A stretch of 64,000 nucleotides of DNA from Flaccisagitta enflata (taxonomy: Eukaryota > Chaetognatha > Sagittoidea > Aphragmophora). Positions within the stretch are counted from its first letter, which is position 1; every line of letters begins with the position of its first letter. The translations under genes were made by a program, and so were the position numbers. This document shows, piece by piece, positions 44,479 through 56,234 of this stretch. The stretch covers positions 28,768,001-28,832,000 of the forward strand of contig OZ231128.1 in NCBI GenBank assembly GCA_965153355.1, in the 5' to 3' direction. Below the pieces are notes generated by a model. The model was not told where the DNA came from and made no database searches. It worked only from the letters and a program-made list of their open reading frames with translations.

Positions 44479-44614
44479 CGAGATGATAGTTGACCCATCT
44501 AAGAAGTATGGCCTCTGGTCCCATTTTGAGTAGATCTGCCTGCGTTTCGCCTTCGCGTAACAAAGCCACTAACTCGGGATGATGCTTCAAGTCGATTTCA
44601 CTCATTAGGCCGAT
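44479..44614 (-). CDS. PLS: Plastin exon (CH1-CH2 linker and start of CH2)
   Basis: Acceptor CGCAACTACAG, then IGLMSEIDLKHHPELVALLR, EGETQADLLKMGPEAILLRW, VNYHL and donor CTCG|GTAAG. Vertebrate plastins read [20 protein letters not shown] and RWANFHL. Phase 0 at its start, phase 1 at its end. LLRWVNYHL begins helix A of the second CH domain; the first part is the short linker between the CH domains of actin-binding module 1. Confidence 0.95.
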
Positions 44615-44756
44615 CTGTAGTTGCGAATAACAAAGTGGAAATAGATCGTGAACTCATATTGTATCTGCCATTTGTGAATACTTTTCCCCCAAGAGTTGGG
44701 CAGTATGGGAAGGAGTGAAGAGTTGTCGCGATTTCCACCGGTGGTTTTTCGTCTTT

Positions 44757-45063
44757 TTAGATGCGTCCGTCAGGAACGCATCTCTATAAGAGGGTCCGTC
44801 CGTCCGTCCGTCCGTCCGTCCGTCGGTCCGTCCGTCCGTCCGTCCGTCCGTCGGTCGGTCGGTCCGTTACGCCTGTGCAAAAACCGCGTTTCTCGGCTGT
44901 TTTTGGCCGAGGTGAGATCCTACACTGAAACAAATGATCAACCAACATGTTTTGAGAGTCTTTTCACCCGTCTGTATGTCCATCTGTCTTTTCATACATA
45001 TGTCACATGATCAATACACGCTGAGACACAGCCCGGACGCATCTTTGCCCGGTCGGGCTTGTT
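44757..45063 (-). mobile_element. Family B Helentron-like element, complete copy
   Basis: On the minus strand: ACAAGCCCGACCGGGCAAAG, subterminal AAGATGCGTCCGGGCTGTGT, middle, (GGAC)n/(GACC)n at 44792-44862, GACCCTCTTATAGAGATGCG, and hairpin AGATGCG-TTCCTGACGGA-CGCATCT followed by AA. The hairpin's CGGACGCATCT is the exact inverse of AGATGCGTCCG near the 5' end. Confidence 0.75.
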
Positions 45064-45466
45064 TTCAAAGTTATTAACAACAACTATAGCTGGATAACGT
45101 ATCAAAGATTCAGCTCCTGCTCTTTTCATCATTTTTCTCTTATTTCCATGAACGAACAGATTCTGATAAATTCTGCGATATCTGAGGTGACAAGCGCCCC
45201 TTACTCAATACTTCGAATTCAGAGAAAACCCTTTTGATTTGTTTTGAAATGTATAAATGTACCACCATGGTTCAATGAGAGACTTTCTTTTCAGTCAATT
45301 ATACCATGGTACCAGTAATGGCGACTGTCGCCGTGAGGAAAAAAGTCGTAAGCATTGGTCACTTTTCACCAAGCTTTTGTCTTTAGTCACTGCAAATCTT
45401 TTTTTCTATTAGATCAAATCAAGAGCAATTGTATGTATTGATTACACTGAAAATCAGAGAAAACTA

Positions 45467-46041
45467 GTCATCCAAGGATCTCACATGGTCAGCGGTACCC
45501 GATGCCCTGCTTGGAGTGATTAGCTGAAAAAGCTGAGTGGGAGCAGGGCAGCGGCCCCAAAGGGCCGATGTCCTGTAGGACACAGGGGTGAATTTCCAGA
45601 TGTCCTGAGAAAGCACATTTAAGGACTGAGTTGATTGATTGGAGAACAGTTATAAGATTAGGGATGAGGGCAGAGTTGACCCTGAGAGGGTCATTTTGAG
45701 GGCTGAATTGAGACAGATATTAGGTTTGAGAGGTCTGATTTCAGGCCTGAAATGGTTGATTTTGGGTCTGACAAGGCTGATCTAGTACCTTAGTGGGCTG
45801 ATTTTGGGCTTGAGTGAGCTAATTTAGGATCTAGAAGCGCTGATTTTGTGCCTGAGAAGGGTGATTTTGGGTCTGAGAGGGCTGACTTGGGGCCTGAGAG
45901 GGCTGATTTGGGGTCTGAGAGGGCTGATTTGGGGCCTGACAGGGGCCTTGGGGGGGGGACGTACGGACGGACGTACGGACATCTGGAAATTCACCCCTGT
46001 GTCCTACAGGACATCGGCCCTTTGGGGCCGCTGCCCAAAAA
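45467..46041. mobile_element. Family D element, exactly delimited copy
   Basis: Outer module GTCATCCAAGGATCTCACAT, GGTCAGCGGTACCCGATGCC; left terminal repeat from 45547 GGGCAGCGGCCCCAAAGGGC, CGATGTCCTGTAGGACACAG, GGGTGAATTTCCAGATGTCC; core of GAGAGGGCTGATTTGGGGCC-type 21-bp units to 45945; (GGAC/GTAC) stretch; right terminal repeat GGACATCTGGAAATTCACCC to TTTGGGGCCGCTGCCC at 46034. The inverted ends match over about 60 bp. Confidence 0.85.
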
Positions 46042-46194
46042 GGACTGAGCCAAATGAGCTAGATGAGCAAAAATGCTCAAAATCACTCAACCAGACAATC
46101 AGCTATGCTCACTGACATGCTTGTATTTACATTAAAATCGAAAAAAGACTGAAATGAAATGAAAGTGAGCTAAAATGCTTAAAAACACCCTCTA

Positions 46195-46690
46195 CGTATG
46201 AGGAGCGGCGCCACTGATATGCTTAGGCAGCCCTGAGGGTCATGACCTTTACGCAGGGGATTTTCCTCCTTCTTTTTCTATGTCCCCCCCCTAAGCTACA
46301 GGCCCATATCTCAGCCTCGAGGCCCATATCCCAGCCTTGAGGCGCAAATCCCAGTCTTGAGGCCCAAATCCCAACCTCAAGGCCCAAATCCTAACTTAAG
46401 GCCAAAATACCATCTTCCAGGCATAATTCCTAGCCTCAAGGGATTTGGGCCTCAAGACTGGGATATGGGCCTCAAGACTGGGAAATGGGCCTTGAGGCTG
46501 AGATATGAGCCTGGAGGTTGGGGGAGGGGGGATGGAGGAGAAGGAGGAGGAGAAAATCCCTGTATGTGAAAGCATAGGTCATCAACCCCTTCGGGGCCGC
46601 TGCCCTGCTCCCCCTTTAACTTCAAGCACAACCTACATAGGCAGGGCATGGGTACCTCTGACCATCTAACGCTTTTGCGACTATTTGTAT
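46195..46690. mobile_element. Second family D element within E
   Basis: GAGGAGCGGCGCCACTGATA, CATGACCTTTACGCAGGGGA, core of CCCAAATCCCAGTCTTGAGG units, inverse units after 46430, then GTGAAAGCATAGGTCATCAA, CCCCTTCGGGGCCGCTGCCC and GGGTACCTCTGACCATCTAA. Confidence 0.65.
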
Positions 46691-47115
46691 CTGCTTTCTT
46701 AAATATATATCAAAATATTTATTCATTTATCACATTTAGAAAAAAAAAGAAACTGAGCTAGATGAGCTAAATGAACTAGAATCCTCCAAATGTTTTCTTG
46801 TATTTACATGCTTAAACAAACATAAATACACTCCTTTTTTGATCCTACTTAAAATCATAAAAAATCGAAAAAAATTCAGTTCACTATTTTTGTAAATAAA
46901 TCTTTATAAAATCATAACGCGAAAAATATTTGTCGTAGAGCATTCTGCTTGGCCCCAAATAAAAAAGAATTATTAAATTTACTTACCTTATCAATTTATT
47001 GAAGGGTTCATTTCGTCGATAGAGATTCCCAACTTCCCCGTAAGAAAATGAAAACCCTGTTTCTCTCGAATATGTCAAAAAGTCGAAGACTGACTTCGAC
47101 TTTTTTACCGATAAT

Positions 47116-47690
47116 TTCCGTGTAGTACCTATAGAATGTTTTTTTTTATGTGAAGGTCCTAATTGGGCTCGACAATTGGAGAGGGGAAAATGAAGACAAA
47201 GCTGAAAAAGATTAATGAAACAAAAAGAAAATAGAGAAAGGATTTGGAAACTCACTTGAAAATATAAACTTCATGGTAGTGAAAGATTGACTCGATTCTT
47301 GTGTTCTAATAACTAGAGTTTGGAGTTTCAAACAAAATCATCTAGTGGCATATAACGGAAGTATAATTGAGATTATATGCATAGTAGGTTGCGTATAAGT
47401 GGAGTTTTTAGCATCAAAAACGCTTTTTAACGTTTTTTATAGCAGTATCACAATTACTACTATTCTTTAAGATGAAATAAGTTTCCCAGTGCCTGTGATG
47501 CACTTAAGCAAAGCATGGTGGTGTTTTTTCATTCAAATGTTCATATTTGCTTTTCGTCCATATTATAAAAGAACAAGTACCCCGGGGGTACAACGATGCG
47601 CCCACATGCGGCTTAGCTTGTTAAGAATGATGCAATATTGCATCAACCTTGTGGAATGATCCAATTATCTGAGATATTTCCAAGATTCTA
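47116..47690. other. Intronic spacer
   Basis: Unique-looking A/T-rich DNA. Confidence 0.4.
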
Positions 47691-47697
47691 TGCATTT

Positions 47698-47808
47698 TCA
47701 TTATTCTCAACTTGATTACCACGGACCAACCGACCAACCAACCGACCGACCAACCGACCAACGGACGGACGGACAAAGCCTCTTAAAGAGATGCGTGGAC
47801 GCATCTAA
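47698..47808 (+). mobile_element. Family B 3' half
   Basis: (GGACC/AACCGACC)n, then ACAAAGCCTCTTAAAGAGAT and hairpin AGATGCGTGGACGCATCTAA. 5' part not seen. Confidence 0.65.
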
Positions 47809-47891
47809 AAAAGTTTTGTTACCATTTTCTAGTTATGGATTAGGATTATTAAGAGCATGGCCATCGTCATGCTATCTCCGTTTTGTTACAG

Positions 47892-47911
47892 GGAGAGAGA
47901 GAGAGAGAGAG

Positions 47912-47992
<81 letters not shown>
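47892..47992. repeat. (GA)n microsatellite
   Basis: About 50 units. Confidence 0.95.
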
Positions 47993-47998
<6 letters not shown>

Positions 47999-48115
47999 CC
48001 AGACCCAGACCGACTTGAACAGAATAAAGGACAATTCATGAAAAAAATAATTGGCCATTTCATTTTTTCTTTCCACTCAGTCTCACTATGGGTCCTGTGA
48101 TATTCTTTCCTTGTT

Positions 48116-48118
<3 letters not shown>

Positions 48119-48204
<86 letters not shown>
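48119..48204. repeat. (GA)n microsatellite
   Basis: About 43 units. Confidence 0.95.
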
Positions 48205-48206
<2 letters not shown>

Positions 48207-48419
48207 CACAAACAGACATAGACAAGAAGAACTTGATTCTGGACTCATTTCTTTTGGGATGATACAATCTTGATTTAAGCATAAGGGAGAATCATCGATC
48301 ATCTATTTTACCTCATTTTCTGTTTTATCAAAACAAATCAACTTGTGAAATATATATAGCTTTGAAATATGATAAATAAGATAATTACAATGAATTTGAT
48401 TAACAAAATATGAGTAAAA

Positions 48420-48740
48420 AACATTAAATATAAATGAAAAAGATTAAAAAAGTGACAACAGATTTATTAAAAGTAGGGTACATTGAAAAGAAAAAAATCA
48501 GTAAAAAGTAATGATTGAAATAAAAAAAAAAAAGAACAAAAAAAAATGAAAAGAGAAAATAAGAAAGTGAAAAGAGTAAACTGTAAAGTATAGTATAAAG
48601 AAAAACGTGAAAAGTGAAAAGTGAAAAGTGAAAAGTGAAAAATGAAAAATGAAAAATGAAAAATGAAAATTGAATCATGAAATATAAAAACTGATGAAAA
48701 TAACAAAAAAAAAACAAAAATAAGAAATAAAAATAATCTT
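48420..48740. repeat. A-rich GAAAAGT/GAAAAAT repeat
   Basis: (GTGAAAA)n heptamers at 48600-48670 inside A-rich DNA; the Phe-rich frames are artefacts. Confidence 0.75.
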
Positions 48741-49540
48741 TTGATGCTAGCAAAACAATTCTGGAAATTTTTACTAAATTTTCAAAATGATCACCGAAAA
48801 TCCACTATGAATTCCCTAAATTTTTTTACTCCTTCATTGCCAAGTGAAAAATCTGAAAAACGGCAATGGAAAACTCATTTTAGCGCCAAATACGTTTTTG
48901 CGTCTCATCTGCCACTTCCGGTAGAGGTGGCGTATAAGAAAGCGTATAGGTAAACTCTACTAATAACTGTTTTAGTCGTGTGCTACGCAACGCAATGAGT
49001 CAATTTTCTGTCCGTCCATCCATCTGATCCTCTTCCCGTCCATTTATTACAAAGTTGTTTCAAAGGTTTTTTTAGCATTTTTTATATTTTTGAAGTTTTT
49101 TTGCGAAGACACTTGGATAGCTTATTCAAAGGTCATGTGAAAAACTTAAGCATTTGAGATCATTAATGTCATTTTGATATTAGGGTTGTTTTTAAAAATT
49201 CCCGCCTCTAGAAGCCAATGAGAATAGTTCAAAACCAGCGTACCATTTCCTTTCATTTACACTACCGTGACAAGTTTTTCCTAATTTTGTTTAGAAAAGA
49301 TGTAAAAAAGTAAAAAAGAAGTAATTCTCTTCTATGTCTTGGAGACTAACCGCTTTTGCTAAGCAACGAGTGTTACGAGATATTTCCCATGTCTGTCTAT
49401 CTGTCTGTCTGTCTTTTTTTTCTGAAAACGCAGACGCACGCGACGTCGGTCTAATGACCTTGTTTATATCATTTATTCCCTTTCTATGCTCCCCTTTTTC
49501 GCAATACTTGACTGACTTTATTCTACTTCTCTTACTCTCT
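48741..49540. other. Intronic spacer with A-like fragment
   Basis: TTTTAGTCGTGTGCTACGCA followed by GTCCGTCCATCC at 48970-49025 is the eroded 3' end of a family A copy (minus). Rest unassigned. Confidence 0.45.
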
Positions 49541-49547
49541 CTTTCTT

Positions 49548-49638
<91 letters not shown>

Positions 49639-49640
49639 CT

Positions 49641-49730
<90 letters not shown>
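49541..49730. repeat. (CTTT)n and (CT)n microsatellite
   Basis: CTTT at 49580-49640, CT at 49650-49728. Confidence 0.95.
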
Positions 49731-49734
<4 letters not shown>

Positions 49735-49979
49735 ATCTCTGTCTCCATCCGACTTGTCTCATACTAATCACTCTTCACCCGATCTTCCGCCTAACATTGG
49801 TAGAAACAAGTTTGTCTCACTCAATTTTGACGTATGTTAACAAAATCTGTCAACCGAAGAATATATGCCAGATGCTCCACACTGCTTCTGAAGGGGAAAA
49901 GAGAGAGAGAGCGGAGAGTCTTTATAGATTATAAGCCGCCACTTTCAAACAACAATAATCTAACTTATCTCATGAAATC

Positions 49980-50095
49980 TTGTTTTTGGTTGCGGACACG
50001 CAACTCTCTTAAAGACTTTGTCGGTCCGTCCATTGGTCGGTTGGTTCGTTGGTCCGGCGGCCTGTTGGTCTGTTCGTGGGTCACGCTCGAGTTAA
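49980..50095 (-). mobile_element. Family A-like hairpin end, variant
   Basis: GGTTGCGGACACGCAACTCT (stem GTTGCG/CGCAAC), AAAGACTTTGTCGGTCCGTC and GGTCGGTTGGTTCGTTGG. Same layout as families A-C but a further stem sequence. Confidence 0.5.
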
Positions 50096-50389
50096 AAGTC
50101 TGAAAACGCGCATTTATGATTCTGCAGTTGTGGTTGTCTGTGTGCGGGAGTGTGTGAGGTGGGAGAGGATGTGGGTAGGGGTTGTATGGGAGGGAAGGAT
50201 GTGAGTGGCGTTGTTGATCTCATACTCATCCATTGTGTTTCTTTTATTTTTTTTTTATTTTTTCTTTATTTTTTTCTATTTCTATTCATTTTTTTTACCC
50301 GCGTTCATGCATGCGAATAGAGAATAGAAATTTTGCCACTTTGAAAAGCTGAGTCAATTTCTTAGAAAAATCAAAATTCTCATTGAAAA

Positions 50390-52152
50390 AACAAGGCCAA
50401 CACCTATAAGTCGCGTGCGAGACTTACTTACATAATCGCCTAATCATTTAAGTACGTTATTTCCTGTAATGATGATAATGACTATAATTACCTATTGACC
50501 TATAATTGCCTATAATGACCTATGATTACCGATAATTACCTATGATTACCTATAATTACCCATAATCAAATAATGACCTATAAGTACCTATAAAGACCTG
50601 TGATTACCTATAATTACATATGGACCAATAATTACCTATAATGAGGTATGATTACGCAAAATTACCCACAATTACCTATAATAACATAATGATCTATAAT
50701 TACCTATAATGACCTATGATTACCTATAGTTACCTATAATCACCTGTAATTACCCATAATTAAATAATGACCTATAAGTACCTATAAAGACCTATGATTA
50801 CCTATAATTACATATGGACCAATGATTACCTATTATGACCTATGATTACCCATAACTACCCATAACTACCTTTAATAACATAATGACCTTTAATGACCTA
50901 TGATTACCTATAATTAACTGTAATTGCATAATGACCTATAATTACCTATAATTACCTATGATTAGCTATAATTACCTAAAATTGAATATTGACCTATAAT
51001 TACCTATAATTGTCTATTTACATATAATTACCTATAATGACCTATGATTACCTATAATTACCTATTATTACATAATGACCTATAATTACCTATAATTATC
51101 TAAAATGACCTATAATTACCTATTGTTACATAATTACCTATAATTACCTATAATGATCTATAATTACCTTTAATTACCTATGATTATCTATTATTACATA
51201 ATGACCTATAATTACCAATTATGACCTATAATGACCTAGAATGACCTATAATGACCTTATAAAGACCTATAATGACCTATGATTATATAATGACCTATAA
51301 TTACCTGTAATTACCTATAATTACCTATAATCACCTATTATTACCTATAATTACCTATGATTACATACTGACCTATGATTACCAATAATGACCTATAATT
51401 GCATAATAACCTATAATTACCTTTAATGACCTATAATTACCTTTAATTACATAATGACCTATAATTACCTATAATTACCTACAATGACCTATGATTACCT
51501 ATAATGACCTATATTACCTGTAATTGCATAGTGACCTTTAATGACCTATTATTACCTATTACCTATTACCTATGATTACCCAAAATTGCATAATGACCTA
51601 TAATTACCTATAATTATGTAAATAAAAAGTGAAATGACTATATTGACTAAAATGACTAAAATGACTGAGAATGACTTAGAATGACTAAAAATGACTTAAA
51701 ATGATGTATTATGACTTATAATGACATATAATGACTTCGAATGACTTAAAATGACTTAAAATGATGAAAAGGATTATATTGACTAAAATGACAATAATGA
51801 CTTAAAATGACTTGGAATGACTTAAAATGCCTTAAAATCACTTGAAATGACTTAAAATCACTTGAAATGACTTAAAATAACTTTAAATGACATAATGACT
51901 TAAAATGATGAAAAGGACTATATTGACTAAAATGACAATAATGACTTAAAATGACTTAGAATGACTTAGAATGACTTAAAATGACTTAGAATGACTTAGA
52001 ATGACTTAGAATGACTAAAAATGACTAAAAATGACTTAAAGAAATAAAATTAATAAAAAAAAGTAAATTGTGACCAACCGACCGACCGACCGACCGACCG
52101 ACCGACCGACCGACGGACAAAGCGGGTTGTAGAGTCGCGTGCACGCGACTAA
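50390..52152 (+). mobile_element. Family A element expanded by an internal satellite
   Basis: 5' end ACAAGGCCAACACCTATAAG and GTCGCGTGCGAGAC at 50391-50435; 3' end (CCGA)n at 52075-52113, ACAAAGCGGGTTGTAGAGTC and hairpin AGTCGCGTGCACGCGACTAA at 52152. Everything between is 11-bp satellite, making it 1.76 kb instead of about 0.2 kb. Confidence 0.7.
50440..52050. repeat. 11-bp-period satellite in two variants
   Basis: 50440-51610: ACCTATAATTA / ACCTATAATGA units mixed with ATAATGACCTA; 51640-52045: AATGACTTAAA / AATGACTTAGA units. The boundary is near 51620. Period 11 in both. Confidence 0.9.
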
Positions 52153-53020
52153 AAACTCGTGTTTTCTTTCCGATGTCAAGAAGCCTCAAATTCCGCAAGC
52201 TGACGCATGATTCATATATTGCTCAGTGGGATCACTCTAGTTTTAGTAATGATCTTCACGGGATGTCTGCGTAATGATCCCGTTGATAGCGATGTAGGGC
52301 GTCAATACAATTATCGATCTCTGCGTGTCAAAAGCTTACGCCTGCTCAGCGAGGTTTAGAAGTCTTCAGTCGGCCTGTCGAATGTTTTAAATGTCGCAGA
52401 TTGCTTTCCATCCGTTTTGTCTTTTCTTATGTCGAAAATCGTTGCCCCGCTCAGCTCTGCTGCCTTTACAAGGCGTGCTTTTTCTTCTTTCCCTTCGAGT
52501 AGCATTTATTTTCCCATTTCAAATGGGCTAAGGTTAGTTACATGTTCCACATGTATTGTTGTTTATCTTGTGTTCTTTGGCTTCGTCTTTGTCATGTCTT
52601 TGTGTTCTAACTGACGAGATCATACAGAGAAATGTTATGTCTTTTGATACCTCAAAAGCAATGTAAGGAGATAATTTGCATATTGCAGTGGCAAGGTTTC
52701 CTCTAGTATTTTGGATAATTTAATGTCGTCTCAGATTCAACAACACCCAACTTAATTGTGTGTTGCTTTTTAGAATGACTAAAAAAAAATCCGTGGCTGC
52801 TATGATCGGATTGATTGCGTCACGTAAAAGAACGTTTACGTGGATTGTTCTAAGTCTCAACCTCAAAGTTAACATATCTAGGCCAAACCAAGCTTCGTCA
52901 AGCATCCATACTGAAGCCAATCGCAAACCTTCCGGATTACCTTCTGGGGGTATTTTTAGATGGCGGGGGAGCTATCCCGCCCAGAAATTGTTGGAGTTCA
53001 TTGGAGTTGGAAAGAAGGAC
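52153..53020. other. Intronic spacer
   Basis: Unique-looking; short open frames only. Confidence 0.4.
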
Positions 53021-53025
53021 TGGAC

Positions 53026-53132
53026 GGCACCTCTATAATTCGCTGTGTCCGTTAGACGGTCGGTTGGTCGGGTAACGCATTCGTTCGACGATCCACACGT
53101 CGCACCTTATTGGCCTACTTGGTCTTGTTCTT
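53026..53132 (-). mobile_element. Family C copy
   Basis: GGCACCTCTATAATTCGCTG, TGTCCGTTAGACGGTCGGTT, GTAACGCATTCGTTCGACGA, CCACACGTCGCACCTTATTG and GGCCTACTTGGTCTTGTTC. The outer half of the hairpin is lost. Confidence 0.65.
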
Positions 53133-53147
53133 CTTCTTTCTCATTTT

Positions 53148-53318
53148 CTTCTTCTTCTTCTTCTTCTTCTTCTTCTTCTTCTTCTTCTTCTTCTTCTTCT
53201 TCTTCTTCTTCTTCTTCTTCTTCATCTTCATCTTCTTCTTCTTCTTCTTCTTCTTCTTCTTCTTCTTCTTCTTCTTCTTCTTCTTCTTCTTCTTCTTCTT
53301 CTTCTTCTTCTTCTTCTT
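53148..53318. repeat. (TTC)n microsatellite
   Basis: Pure except TTCATCTTCATC at 53221-53232. About 57 triplets, starting at the 5' terminus of the family C copy. Confidence 0.95.
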
Positions 53319-53491
53319 TGTCTACTTCTGCTACTTCTGAGATCTTCCGAGAGGTGCCCATATCATTCCGAGTATGTTACTCGCTACTCGCTACTTTATA
53401 AATAGATAGATATAAATAGAAACAAAAAATTAAACCTTATTTTCATTTCAAATAGCACGCCTGGCCTTTACCCTGCTCTTTGTAAAAATAT

Positions 53492-53495
53492 CCGT

Positions 53496-53568
<73 letters not shown>
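53492..53568. repeat. (CT)n microsatellite
   Basis: About 38 units. Confidence 0.95.
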
Positions 53569-53571
<3 letters not shown>

Positions 53572-53633
53572 CTTGGTTTCCGTCTATCAGTCCAACTGTC
53601 GGTAAATCCATCACAAATGAATTTCATTTTTAA

Positions 53634-53866
53634 AACAAGACCAGATACACGGCCAATTAGTAGTCGCTTGCGGGTGGGCAAGGGCATTATGTGAGATGGC
53701 AGGGGCTGTAATGTGGCTAGGAAGGGGCAATATTCCTCGGAAAATCACTTTTTCAGCCAATTTTGCATCATCCAAATTTTCGCACTACGCAGGGATGGAC
53801 GCAGCTACCTACCAAGGGACACACCCTCTCACCCTTGTAACAGAGTCGCTTAGCACAAGCGACTAA
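53634..53866 (+). mobile_element. Family A element, diverged copy
   Basis: ACAAGACCAGATACACGGCC, AGTCGCTTGCGGGTGGGCAA, no clear GGAC array, then hairpin AGTCGCTTAGCACAAGCGAC followed by TAA. The hairpin and subterminal motif share the same change (CGCTTG/CAAGCG), keeping the inverse match. Confidence 0.65.
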
Positions 53867-54151
53867 AAAGAAAATTTCCTGAGTTTAAGATCACGACCAT
53901 ACAAAGTTAAAACTTCTCGTGCAAGGCCTCGTAAGACACTTGGATGTGTTTGCCATTCCCAAACCGGATACATCTCGCAGTGATTTGAGGCACTTGTCAC
54001 TTTTTTTTTCAAGCTACTTCTTGAGTGGAAGAAAAATGCGGAAACCCTAAATTAAGGGAAATGAACTTTAGCTTTCAACCATTAATCATTTGGCGTGAAA
54101 AAGACGAGAGAAACAAGGCTCTGTGAATGAACGTTTTTCATTAATGAAGGT

Positions 54152-54306
54152 TGTTAATGAATGAATGAATGAATGAATGAATGAATGAATGAATGAATGA
54201 ATGAATGAATGAATGAATGAATGAATGAATGAATGAATGAATGAACAAATGAATGAATGAATGAATGAATGAATGAATGAATGAATGAATGAATGAACGC
54301 ATGAAT
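54152..54306. repeat. (GAAT)n microsatellite
   Basis: About 37 units, two single-base breaks. Confidence 0.95.
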
Positions 54307-54384
54307 GAAGAAGTGATAATATGAGTGAAGGAATACAATGGCGCTGCTTTTTGGATGAAAAAGCCTCAGACTTTGTGATCTAAA

Positions 54385-54447
54385 GGTTTGTGTTGACAGA
54401 TAGACCGACGGACACGGCCTCTTATTGAGGTGCGAGGACGCATCTAA
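54385..54447 (+). mobile_element. Family B 3' end fragment
   Basis: AGACCGACGGACACGGCCTC, TTATTGAGGTGCGAGGACGC and ATCTAA; the stem has one mismatch. Confidence 0.55.
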
Positions 54448-54740
54448 AAAAAGGCTAAATGTCATTCTTTCAAAGACGATTGAAGGAAAATGGTTTCTAG
54501 GTCTGGCAAAAACATACACACAGTGAAATTTCTAATTAACGAACATTAAGAAAACTTTTTGTAAATTGGCTAGGTGGGAAATCTTGAATGAACCACATAA
54601 GAAATTGGACTAACAAAGATGTTTTTTGTTGTTGGTGATAACTCCGCTTTAATGGAATGTATGTTAAGTTAATGTACTTCTGTTTCCTTCATCTCTCTCT
54701 TACTCTTTCTCTCTCCTTCTCTATCTGTCTGTCTGTCTCT

Positions 54741-54763
54741 CTCTCACTCACTCACTCACTCAC

Positions 54764-54821
<58 letters not shown>
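54741..54821. repeat. (CTCA)n and (CT)n microsatellite
   Basis: Five CTCA units then CT. Confidence 0.9.
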
Positions 54822-54822
<1 letters not shown>

Positions 54823-55016
54823 GACTTTCACTCCTTTCAGAGGCTTGAGTGTTTTTCTTGTCTAGCTTCGAGTTACTTGTCCTTGTGGCTTGTCATTTCT
54901 TCCCTTATTACCCCTAATTGCCAAGTTTTCGCCTACGCATTTTTTTTTCATCTGACATGTTCCTGTCATCGCGAAACGAGAACAAAGCCACACGTTCTGC
55001 AACCAACGGATTGCAG

Positions 55017-55145
55017 AATGAATGAATGAATGAATGAATGAATGAATGAATGAATGAATGAATGAATGAATGAATGAATGAATGAATGAATGAATGAATG
55101 AATGAATAAATGAATGAATGAATGAATGAATGAATAAATGAATGA
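55017..55145. repeat. (GAAT)n microsatellite
   Basis: About 31 units. Confidence 0.95.
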
Positions 55146-55730
55146 AAAAATCATGTAATGAATGAATGGATTAACAAAATGTAAAATAAAGAACAAGTAG
55201 AAATGGTTGAATGGATGGTTGGATGGTAGGGTACAGCCCAAGTGGGCAAAAGAGGGGATTGAACCTTTTGAACTACAGAAATTACAATTCTGATACTAGT
55301 TAAAGGATTCACCGACGGATGGACGAAATTGGGGAGTGACTCCCAAAAGCACCGTTTGCTCCCACATGAAAAGTTATGTTTTCAACCGTCATCACGAATC
55401 GGTTGTAGTTGTTTTGTGTATTTAGAGACTGACGCTTCGTTGAAATATCAGATCTTTCATATCTTTTTATTTTATTGTCTTTTTACACAAAAGTGAAGTG
55501 GCCACAGGTATTTTTGAGGGGATTTAAAAGTGAATTATTATTTTTATGAATAACAACGCAAAAAGTAAGCACTAAGTTGAATCTTAGATGAATTACTAAA
55601 AATCAGTGTTAAATTTGTGTCACATGGTGTAAGAGCAAATGATATTGCTAGACCGCGTTTTCCCTAAATCTGCATTTAGCAATTAGTGTCTGATGCATGA
55701 TGCTAAGATTTTGGCCAAAATAAACCAAAA
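55146..55730. other. Intronic spacer
   Basis: Nothing recognised. Confidence 0.4.
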
Positions 55731-55734
55731 CAGG

Positions 55735-56201
55735 TCGCCCAAGGGCAATATGTGGTCAGCGATACCCGTTGCCCTGCTTTGCATAGTTGTGAATTGGAAT
55801 GAGAGGAAGCAGAGCAGCAGCCCCGAAAGGGACAAAGTCATAAAGAACACAGGGGGACTTTCGTTTGTGAGTCCATCCGTCCATCCGTCCGTCCGTCCGT
55901 CCCCCCAGTCCCTCTCAGGCCTGAGAGGGCAGGCCTTGAAACTGAGAGGGCAGATTTCAGGCCTGAGAGGGCAGATTTCAGGCCTGAGAGGGCAGATTTC
56001 AGGCCTGAGAGGGCAGGTTCAAGGCCTGAGAGGGCAGCTTTCAGGCCTGAGAGGGCATATTTCAGGCCTGGGAGGGCAGATTCCAGGCCTGAGAGGGTCT
56101 GGGGGGGACAAGCGAATGGACGGACGCGCAGACGGACACACAAACGAAAGTCCCCCTGTGTTCTACAGGACTTTGTCCCCGTTGGGGCCGCTGCCCAATA
56201 A
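55735..56201. mobile_element. Family D element with palindromic core units
   Basis: GGTCAGCGATACCCGTTGCC, GCAGCAGCCCCGAAAGGGAC, ACAGGGGGACTTTCGTTTGT, (GTCC)n; core 55915-56097 of 21-bp CAGGCCTGAGAGGGCAGATTT units; right end ACAAACGAAAGTCCCCCTGT, TTCTACAGGACTTTGTCCCC and GTTGGGGCCGCTGCCC. It ends about 35 bases from the plastin exon at 56235. Confidence 0.8.
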
Positions 56202-56234
56202 AAACCACAACGACAACAATAGAGACAAACTTAC

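Larger units (their letters stand above)
45304..47115 (+). mobile_element. Family E element containing two D insertions
   Basis: From CCATGGTACCAGTAATGGCG and CCGTGAGGAAAAAAGTCGTA to CTCGAATATGTCAAAAAGTC, GAAGACTGACTTCGACTTTT. The inverted copy at 60916-61742 is uninterrupted, so the two D elements (45467-46041 and about 46195-46690) are insertions. Ends carry the palindrome AAGTCGAAGACTGACTTCGACTT. No coding. Confidence 0.7.

Noticed and set aside
53045-53401. Ser, Phe and Glu homopolymer frames
   Set aside because: Translations of the (TTC)n array next to a family C element.
54154-55241. Frames with repeated HSFIHSFI
   Set aside because: Translations of (GAAT)n.
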